Shown here piece after piece: positions 1 to 5,128 of a stretch of 11,458 bases of DNA. Every line of letters starts with the position of its first letter. The stretch's first letter is position 1. The notes below the pieces were generated by a model. That model did not search any database and was not told the DNA's origin. It saw nothing but the letters and a program-made list of their open reading frames with translations. Source of the stretch: Candidatus Eiseniibacteriota bacterium. GTDB taxonomy: Bacteria; Eisenbacteria; RBG-16-71-46; CAIMUX01; VGJL01. The position numbers and the translations under genes are program-made. The stretch spans positions 1-11,458 of the forward strand of contig WJJW01000151.1 of NCBI GenBank assembly GCA_014729455.1, written 5' to 3'.

Positions 1-1914
1 ATTCTCGACCGTGCAGGTGATGTCCGCGAAGCCGTCCCCGCCGGGCGACTCCTCGGGGGAGTGGTACAACCCGGTGGCGAGCCCTCCGATCGTCACGCTG
101 TAGGCGGCGCCCTCGTAGGCGGTCCCGTCGATCCAGCCCTCGTCGACGGCGAAGGTCACCATCGTCGAGTCGAGCACCGGGTTGCGGTGGAGATCGCGCA
201 CGCGGACGAAGACCGTCGTGGAATCGTCGTCGGCGACCTCGTACCGGCCCGGATAGCAGTTGATCTCGACCGCCGGACCGGGCTCGATCGCGATCCGCTC
301 CTCGTTGCTCTCGATCTGTCCGTACCGCGCCTTGATCCGCAGCTCGCCAGCGTTGCGCCCGGCGCGCAGCGTCACGGCGGCCCGTCCCTGCCCGTCGGTC
401 GATGCGACGGTCGGCCCGCCCACGACACCGTCGAGGGTCTCGCCCCCGCCCGGCCCCGAGACGACCTCGAAGCGGACGTCGTATCCCTCGCCCACCGGCT
501 GGCCGCCTTGGTTGTAGGCGACCACCGCCACCGTGGTCTCCTCGGTCTCGCCCCCGCCGGTCACCATCAGGGTTCGGTCGGCCGGCGTGAGCGAGAGCGT
601 CTTCAAGCCCGCATCCTGGACCGGGATCCGGACGTTGACCTGGCAGACCAGGTCCCCACCGGCCGCGGTGCAGGTGATGGTCGCGACGCCGTCCTCATCC
701 GGATCGGAGGGAAGGCTGGTGTAGGTCGCCTTCGCCACGCCGTTCTCGGTGCGGCTCGAGCTGGGCCCGTCGAAGCCGCTGACGAGCCCCTTGTTCGCCG
801 AGAAGCTGACCAGCACCCCGTCCTCGACCGGGTTGTGGAACTCGTCGTAGAGGTAGGCGCGGATCTCGCTGGTCTCTTCCCAATCGATCTGCTCCGGCTC
901 CGCGCTGCACTCGATCGCAACCGGCGCGCCGGCCACGATCTGGATCTCGACGCCGACGATGTTCGCCGTTCCGCTGTGCGCCCGGACCTGGACCGGTCCC
1001 GGCAAAGTGCCAGGCTCGAGGGTCGTCTGCGCGATCCCGTCCTGGTTCGTGTGGGCGACGAGGTCGCTGCCCAGCGCCATCCCGTCGAGGTTCTCCCCTC
1101 CCTGCGGCCCCGACTCGATCCAGAAGCGGATCGGGTAGCCGGCACCGACCGGCTGGCCGTCGACCGTGTAGCCGCGGGCGACCAGATTCACCGTCTCCGG
1201 CGGATCGGTCCGGCGGACCGGCACGCGCGTGCGGTCGGCGCTGAGCGCGACCTCGTTGATCGGCGGCGGCGGAGTCTCCTCCAGCTGGATCTCGAGGTGG
1301 CCCTGCTTCGTCGTCCCCAGGACCTCCGCCTCGATCTCGGCGATGAAGTCGGTTCCGATCGCGGGACCGAGGCTGTAGTACGTCGCGCAAGCCTGCCCGT
1401 CGCGGATCGTGCTCGTCCCTTCCCCGTCGTCTCCGTTGATCCGCCCCTCGTCGACGGAGAAGCGAACCACCGTTCCGTCGCGGACCGGGTTGTGGTTCAC
1501 GTCGTAGACGTGCGCACAGACCCGGGTCTCCGCCCAGAAGGTCAGGATGTGGTCCTCCGCGCTCAGCTCGACCATGTGCGGAATGCCGGAGACGATGCCG
1601 ATCTGGATCGTCCGGTAGACCGACCCGGCCGTCGCGGAGATCTCGACGATCCCCGGCGCCGTTCCCGCGACAAGAACCGCGTTCGCGCTCCCGTCGTCTC
1701 CGGTGACCCCGGTGTAGACGCCATCCGCCGCATCGGCGAGCTGCTCTCCCCCCCCAGGTCCCTGGACGATCTCGAACCGGACGGGAACCCCCGCCGGGAC
1801 GAGCTGATCGAGGATGTCGAAGCACTCCGCGGTGATCTCGGCGTTGTCGACCCCTCCCCCGCCGAAGACCGTGATCTCGACCGGGTCCACGGTCATCTCG
1901 ACCCGCGAGGCCGG
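1..1914 (-). repeat. Three tandem ~654-bp (218-residue) two-domain super-repeats in the lipoprotein gene
   Basis: Residues 493-1130 of the lipoprotein alternate between two domain subtypes, A and B. Type A carries V.AG.PVRFEI..GPGGGE.L, with its landmark at residues 530, 748 and 966. Type B carries HNPV.DG..V.FS...G...G, with its landmark at residues 633, 852 and 1069. The spacing between successive A landmarks is 218 and 218 residues, and between B landmarks 219 and 217, so the unit is an A-B pair. The copies have diverged clearly at protein level. The third unit is cut by the window edge, so the true copy number is unknown. Confidence 0.8.
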
Positions 1915-3390
1915 GGGCAGCGAGGTCAGCTCGAGCGGAAGGTCGACCCCGACGCCGTCGACGGTCGCCTTGATCGCAATCGTCCCGACGTGGAGGCCGG
2001 CTCGATAGGTGAACGCTCCGACGCCGCCGGCGCGGGTGACCGTGGTCTCCTCGACCGACCCGATCGCGCTCCACTCCCCGTTCCCATCGACGTCGTCGAG
2101 CAGCTCGTCGACCCCCGGAGTGAACAGGCCGTCGGCGTCGACGTCGTCGAACGGCTCGCCGGCGACCAGGGTCACCGTCTTGCCGGCGAGCGGGGCGCCG
2201 TTGCGATCCCGCACGACGACCTCCCCGTCCACCGTCGCGAAGTCGTTCGCGTACAGAGAAGTCGCCGCGGCGCTGATCTCGATCGCGTGCGCCCGCGGGA
2301 CCGGAACGAGCTGGATCGTCCGCTTCGCGCCGCCCCCGGAGACGAGCGCGTGGATCCAGACTTCCCGCGCCTCGAGGCCGGCGGTGTAGGTCGCGTAGAC
2401 CTTTCCGTTCTCCTGCGTCGTGCCGTAGGAATCGATCTGCCCGATCGCGTCCCAGGATCCGTTGTCATTCGCGTCGATGTACGGATCGACGCCCGGGGTG
2501 AACTCCCCGTCGCCGTCGACGTCATCGAACGCCTCGCCCGCCACCATGCGGACGATCACCCCGTTCATCGGAGATTGCGACGCATCGGTCACCGTGACGG
2601 TGACGTCGGTGGTGCTGATCCCGTCGGCGATCAACTCGGCGACGGCCGGCTGGATCGTCACCTGCAGCGAGGTCGGATGGAACTGGATCGGGAGCTGCGC
2701 CTGGACCCCCTCCGCCGAGGCCGTGATCGTCGTCGTTCCGGGCTGGTCGGACGCGGTCAGCTCGAACTCGGCCGTCCCGTTCGATCGTGTGGTGACCGTC
2801 GAATCCGAGAGGGTCCCGAGCGGATCGACGCGGAGCGTGATCGCCAGATCCCCCGCGGGCGCCCCGTCCCGGCGCGCGGTGACCTCGAGCCGCAGCCCGC
2901 TCTCTCCGTCCGCCGGGATCGCCGTCGCCCCGGTGAGGGAGGCGATCTCCAGGACCAGGTCGCTGGGCGGGGCGGCGGAGACCAGCACCTCGGCGTAGGC
3001 GGCCTGACCGTCGACCGACGCCTTCAACGTCGCCCGGCCGGTGACCCCCGCGTCGGCTCGGAACACGTTCGTCGCCACGCCGTCGGAATCGGTCACGGCC
3101 GAGGTTTTCGCGTAGGTCCCGGAGTGCTTGTTCAGCATCTCCGAGAAGAGAACGGTCCGTCCCGCCGCGGGTGTCGCGCCGTCCGGTTCCGTCACGGTGG
3201 CCCGGATCGTCGTCGAGTCCCCGGGAGCGATCGTCGTCGCCCCGGCGGAGAGCGCGACCCGGAGCACTTCGGTGCCGGGCACCGGACGCGTGGCGTCGTC
3301 GTTCTCACACCCCGCAAGGTGCAGATAAACCAGTGCCAGCGGTACCGCTAGCAGCAAGGGTAGCGTGTTCAAATTGCGAGACCGGCGCAC
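1..3390 (-). CDS. Large Ig-like-repeat (Big_1/invasin-type) lipoprotein, 3' end off the window
   Basis: I translated this frame by hand: 1130 uninterrupted codons from a GTG at 3390-3388 to the left edge, with no stop reached. The start follows a GGGAGG ribosome binding site and opens a classic lipoprotein signal: basic VRRSR, a leucine/alanine-rich core, and lipobox LAGC with Cys28. Residue +2 is Glu, so the protein is probably anchored in an outer membrane and faces outward or into the periplasm. The rest is a string of about 100-125-residue beta domains in Big_1/invasin style (pattern NPV.DG..V.F....G, then T..GVA...Y). Approximate domains are 41-138, 143-238, 241-363, 367-490, and then six more from 493 to 1130. 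Domains 3 and 4 carry acidic inserts. Upstream in-frame TTG (3420) and GTG (3417) are possible starts but would separate the signal peptide from the N-terminus. Likely roles are adhesion or surface structure; this is inferred, as no ligand-binding or catalytic domain is visible. Confidence 0.88.
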   Translation of the reverse strand, partial: MRRSRNLNTLPLLLAVPLALVYLHLAGCENDDATRPVPGTEVLRVALSAGATTIAPGDSTTIRATVTEPDGATPAAGRTVLFSEMLNKHSGTYAKTSAVTDSDGVATNVFRADAGVTGRATLKASVDGQAAYAEVLVSAAPPSDLVLEIASLTGATAIPADGESGLRLEVTARRDGAPAGDLAITLRVDPLGTLSDSTVTTRSNGTAEFELTASDQPGTTTITASAEGVQAQLPIQFHPTSLQVTIQPAVAELIADGISTTDVTVTVTDASQSPMNGVIVRMVAGEAFDDVDGDGEFTPGVDPYIDANDNGSWDAIGQIDSYGTTQENGKVYATYTAGLEAREVWIHALVSGGGAKRTIQLVPVPRAHAIEISAAATSLYANDFATVDGEVVVRDRNGAPLAGKTVTLVAGEPFDDVDADGLFTPGVDELLDDVDGNGEWSAIGSVEETTVTRAGGVGAFTYRAGLHVGTIAIKATVDGVGVDLPLELTSLPPASRVEMTVDPVEITVFGGGGVDNAEITAECFDILDQLVPAGVPVRFEIVQGPGGGEQLADAADGVYTGVTGDDGSANAVLVAGTAPGIVEISATAGSVYRTIQIGIVSGIPHMVELSAEDHILTFWAETRVCAHVYDVNHNPVRDGTVVRFSVDEGRINGDDGEGTSTIRDGQACATYYSLGPAIGTDFIAEIEAEVLGTTKQGHLEIQLEETPPPPINEVALSADRTRVPVRRTDPPETVNLVARGYTVDGQPVGAGYPIRFWIESGPQGGENLDGMALGSDLVAHTNQDGIAQTTLEPGTLPGPVQVRAHSGTANIVGVEIQIVAGAPVAIECSAEPEQIDWEETSEIRAYLYDEFHNPVEDGVLVSFSANKGLVSGFDGPSSSRTENGVAKATYTSLPSDPDEDGVATITCTAAGGDLVCQVNVRIPVQDAGLKTLSLTPADRTLMVTGGGETEETTVAVVAYNQGGQPVGEGYDVRFEVVSGPGGGETLDGVVGGPTVASTDGQGRAAVTLRAGRNAGELRIKARYGQIESNEERIAIEPGPAVEINCYPGRYEVADDDSTTVFVRVRDLHRNPVLDSTMVTFAVDEGWIDGTAYEGAAYSVTIGGLATGLYHSPEESPGGDGFADITCTVEN
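2071..2148 (-). other. Acidic D/N/G-rich insert 2 in Ig-like domain 4 (putative Ca2+ loops)
   Basis: Residues 415-440 repeat the pattern of insert 1: DVDADGLFTPGVD followed by DDVDGNGEW. The two inserts are 126 residues apart and share flanking VAGE.FDD and AIG..., so domains 3 and 4 appear to be a duplicated pair. Their role as calcium-binding, rigidifying loops is inferred. Confidence 0.5.
2449..2526 (-). other. Acidic D/N/G-rich insert 1 in Ig-like domain 3 (putative Ca2+ loops)
   Basis: Residues 289-314 of the lipoprotein hold DVDGDGEFTPGVD followed shortly by DANDNGSWD. The D.D.DG spacing resembles EF-hand or dockerin-type calcium loops, although the usual acidic residue at loop position 12 falls one residue late. 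The insert sits in the middle of a beta domain. Calcium binding is inferred from the motif only. Confidence 0.5.
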
Positions 3391-3401
3391 GGCAACCTCC
3401 C

Positions 3402-3415
3402 GGGTGAAATCACCC
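3402..3415 (-). promoter_or_regulatory. Palindrome abutting the lipoprotein ribosome binding site
   Basis: On the minus strand GGGTGA-TT-TCACCC has two 6-base arms. It directly precedes the GGGAGG Shine-Dalgarno and lies 11 bases from the GTG start. It could be an operator or a small RNA hairpin limiting access to the ribosome binding site. The loop would be only 2 bases, so a dimeric protein site or a breathing hairpin is more realistic than a stable stem. Confidence 0.35.
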
Positions 3416-3419
3416 ACCA

Positions 3420-3473
3420 AGCGGTCCTTCCCGTGGATCGGGGTGAAGATCCCCCCAAGGGTTTTCGACCGCT
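3420..3473 (-). promoter_or_regulatory. Nested inverted repeats in the lipoprotein gene leader
   Basis: In the transcript direction AGCGGTC (3473-3467) pairs with GACCGCT (3426-3420), a perfect 7-bp outer stem. Inside it CCC/GGG and then GGATC (3452-3448) with GATCC (3439-3435) can form further stems around the loop TTCACCCC. I see no known riboswitch class in it. No convincing -35/-10 pair was found between this element and the csp gene, so the lipoprotein promoter is not located. Confidence 0.35.
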
Positions 3474-3522
3474 CGCCCCGCCGGCTGTACCAATTCCCTC
3501 GGACGCGAAGAAGCCGACGAGG

Positions 3523-3575
3523 GACCGCGTCGCGGTCTCCCATCGGCTCCCCGATGGCGGCCCGGTCACCCGGGC
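3523..3575 (-). other. Cluster of three inverted repeats downstream of the cold-shock gene
   Basis: Read on the minus strand, three hairpins follow within 53 bases. The first is GCCCGG-GTGA-CCGGGC (3575-3560), with a GNRA-type loop, 12 bases after the csp stop. The second is CATCGG-GGAG-CCGATG (3556-3541). The third is GACCGCG-A-CGCGGTC (3537-3523). A further pair CCCTCG/CGAGGG (3496-3501 with 3518-3523) touches the third. None is followed by a T-run, so a standard intrinsic terminator is not shown. They could be a factor-assisted terminator, a 3' stabilising structure or part of a small RNA. Confidence 0.4.
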
Positions 3576-3587
3576 GATTCCGGCTCT

Positions 3588-3797
3588 TCAGTCGTCCGAG
3601 CGGCGGACGGAGACCGCCTTCATCCCCTTCGGCCCGTTCTGGATCTCGAACTCGACCGTCTGCCCTTCGGCGAGGCTGCGGAAGCCGTTTCCATCGATCT
3701 CGCTGTAGTGGACGAAGATGTCGGGAGACCCGTCGTCCTGCTGGATGAAACCGTACCCCTTCGCGTCACTGAACCACTTCACCGTGCCCTTCGGCAT
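3588..3797 (-). CDS. Cold-shock domain protein (CspA family), 69 residues
   Basis: This is a single cold-shock domain, a five-stranded beta barrel that binds single-stranded RNA and DNA and acts in the cytoplasm as an RNA chaperone. The product opens MPKGTVKWFSDAKGYGFI, which contains the RNP1-type KGYGFI motif (residues 13-18). RNP2-type DIFVHYS follows at 26-32, and the FEIQNGPKGMKAVSV tail is typical. Its 69 residues match the usual 65-70. The ATG at 3797 follows AGGGGG at a spacing of 5; the frame stays open further upstream, but those residues do not look like a cold-shock protein. The gene stands alone, with its own promoter and a structured leader, which is common for this family. The sequence cannot tell whether it is cold-induced or constitutive, so I give no numbered gene symbol. 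Confidence 0.96.
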   Translation of the reverse strand: MPKGTVKWFSDAKGYGFIQQDDGSPDIFVHYSEIDGNGFRSLAEGQTVEFEIQNGPKGMKAVSVRRSDD

Positions 3798-3820
3798 GCT
3801 GACCCCCTGTGAAACGACAA

Positions 3821-3858
3821 GACGGGAACCCGGCGCACCCCCGCGCCGAATCCCCGTC
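3821..3858 (-). promoter_or_regulatory. 16-bp hairpin in the csp mRNA leader
   Basis: In the transcript direction GACGGGGATTCGGCGC (3858-3843) is followed by the loop GGGGGT and then GCGCCGGGTTCCCGTC (3836-3821). In RNA all 16 positions pair: 13 Watson-Crick and three G-U wobbles. The stem ends 23 nt before the csp ATG. The loop GGGGGU repeats the bases of the Shine-Dalgarno region (AGGGGGUCAGC). It may act as a translational or stability element, or as an attenuator; a weak U-containing stretch (TTGTCGTTTC) follows. Confidence 0.6.
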
Positions 3859-3918
3859 ACACGACAGAACAACTTCTGGATACTTCTTCGAACGGCAACC
3901 GTACCTTCCTCGCCGCGG

Positions 3919-3948
3919 AAAATAGCACACCGTCGCCGCGACGGTCAA
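3919..3948 (-). promoter_or_regulatory. Predicted sigma70-type promoter of the csp gene
   Basis: On the minus strand a TTGACC -35 box (3948-3943) is separated by 18 bases from a TATTTT -10 box (3924-3919). The -10 is preceded by TG one base upstream, giving the extended form TGCTATTTT. This is the best promoter-like sequence I saw in the noncoding parts of this GC-rich window. Transcription would begin near 3912, giving a leader of about 115 nt. The spacer contains a perfect inverted repeat. Confidence 0.6.
3929..3945 (-). terminator. Possible weak terminator of the upstream operon, or operator within the csp promoter
   Basis: ACCGTCG-CGG-CGACGGT forms a 7-bp stem with a 3-base loop, 45 bases after the stop of the 373-codon gene. 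The T-run (TATTTT) begins only after four intervening bases, GTGC, so as an intrinsic terminator it is imperfect. It also occupies the -35/-10 spacer of the csp promoter, where a dimeric regulator could bind. Confidence 0.3.
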
Positions 3949-3990
3949 CGATCCGGGCATCCTGCTCCACCCGAACGGACTACCGCCCGG

Positions 3991-5112
3991 TCAGGACTCG
4001 ATCATCTCGACGTTGGCCCGCGGGAGCAGCACCTCATCGCCCGACTCCAGCTTCGCCTTGAGCACCCGGACCTTCGCCTCGCTCTCCATCTTCTGCAGCT
4101 CCGGCGGCAGCTCGGTCACCTCGCCGAGCGCGCCGAAGTACGGCATGCGGATCACGCGGATCGGGCTGCCGACCTGGAGGCCGACCCCTTCGTCCCCCCG
4201 CTTCTCGATCTCCTGGTGATCGCCCAGCGGGATGACGATCTCTGGTCTCATGACGCCCGCCCGGATCTGGGTCGCGCCGTTGACCGATGCCTGCTTCCCC
4301 TCCCGGGCCTTCAGCAGGTCGAACGTCCGGTGCGCCATCGTCATGGCACCGAACCCCTCGGTGACGACGACGGTGCAGCCGATCTCCTCGGTCCCGGTGA
4401 TCGCCACCCCGAGATCGTATCCGAGCAGCTCGCGGAGATCCTTGTCGTCGAGGCCGCCGACGACGAGCGCCTTGACCCCCACCTCCACCGCCTTGCGCAG
4501 CGCGGGGATCCGGACGAGGGATCCTCCGATGACGACCTTGCCCGCGTGCTCGGGCTTCAGGTGATCCGCGGTCAGCTCCTGGTCGGCGGTCTCCACCGCC
4601 ACGGCGATCAGACCGACCGTCTCCCCACCGACCCCGAAGATCCCCTGGAGGAACGAACCCTCCGCCTGGATCAGGACTCCTTCATCCTTCATCACCTCGG
4701 CGACGATCCCGTCGATGTAGGCGTCGACCTCGACGGGGATCGGTGGCTCGCGGATGATCACCTGTCCGGTCACGTCGGAGATCGACTCGATCGTCCCCGT
4801 CACCGGCGAGCGGCAGTGCGACTTGAAGAGGCCGAAGAACGACTTGCTGGTCGCGATGATCTCGTCCTTCTCGACCGCTTCCTTCTCCTTCTTCGCCATG
4901 AACTCCCGGAGATCCTGCTGATGGACACCGAGAATGCTCGCCGCCTTGATCGGCTGGACGTTGCCCGGCAGCTCGGTCCGGGCGACGACATCCTCCGCCT
5001 TGACCTTCGCCCCCTTCTCGACGAGGACCGTCCCCTTCAGCGGAAGCCGGCGCTCCTTGACGAGCTTCATTCTCTCCGTGACCCGCAGACCGGGTGTGTA
5101 CGCATGCGCCAC
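3991..5112 (-). CDS. Conserved-looking 373-residue protein paired with GlmL, function unknown
   Basis: I do not recognise a named family. It starts with GTG after GGGGGA, 16 bases behind the glmL-like stop, so it is very probably cotranslated with that gene. Visible segments follow. Residues 23-50 (LPLKGTVLVEKGAKVKAEDVVARTELPG) and 101-121 (SPVTGTIES...GQVII) read like the two halves of a barrel-sandwich hybrid fold, as in lipoyl/biotinyl or RnfC-type domains, but no modifiable lysine motif is evident. Residues 190-300 look alpha/beta: a Gly-rich VVIGGSLVRIPAL, ALVVGGLDDKDLRELLGYDLGVAITGTEEIG and VVVTEGFGAMTM. The C-terminus (312-373) has short beta strands ending SGDEVLLPRANVEMIE, like a KOW/SH3-type barrel. 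There is no signal peptide or membrane segment. It is likely a cytoplasmic partner of the ATPase encoded upstream; that is inferred from gene order. Confidence 0.85.
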   Translation of the reverse strand: MAHAYTPGLRVTERMKLVKERRLPLKGTVLVEKGAKVKAEDVVARTELPGNVQPIKAASILGVHQQDLREFMAKKEKEAVEKDEIIATSKSFFGLFKSHCRSPVTGTIESISDVTGQVIIREPPIPVEVDAYIDGIVAEVMKDEGVLIQAEGSFLQGIFGVGGETVGLIAVAVETADQELTADHLKPEHAGKVVIGGSLVRIPALRKAVEVGVKALVVGGLDDKDLRELLGYDLGVAITGTEEIGCTVVVTEGFGAMTMAHRTFDLLKAREGKQASVNGATQIRAGVMRPEIVIPLGDHQEIEKRGDEGVGLQVGSPIRVIRMPYFGALGEVTELPPELQKMESEAKVRVLKAKLESGDEVLLPRANVEMIES

Positions 5113-5128
5113 GATCCGTCCCCCTTCC

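Noticed and set aside
695..2074. Minus-strand 459-codon open frame inside the lipoprotein gene
   Set aside because: It is an out-of-frame reading of the same DNA, Arg/Gly/Asp-rich with no recognisable domain. The lipoprotein frame is continuous through the region.
2056..2541. Dockerin domain in the lipoprotein
   Set aside because: The acidic loops lie singly inside two Ig-like domains and lack the paired loop-helix layout of dockerins.
61..3351. A plus-strand open frame of more than 1000 codons opposite the lipoprotein gene
   Set aside because: Its product is a low-complexity mix of R, D, V, G and L typical of antisense reading of GC-rich genes. It has no domain-like pattern, while the minus strand encodes a clean signal peptide and Ig repeats.
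3798..3872. A 25-residue N-terminal extension of the cold-shock protein
   Set aside because: The family starts at the M(P)KGTVKWF segment, a good ribosome binding site precedes the ATG at 3797, and the extension would overlap the leader hairpin.
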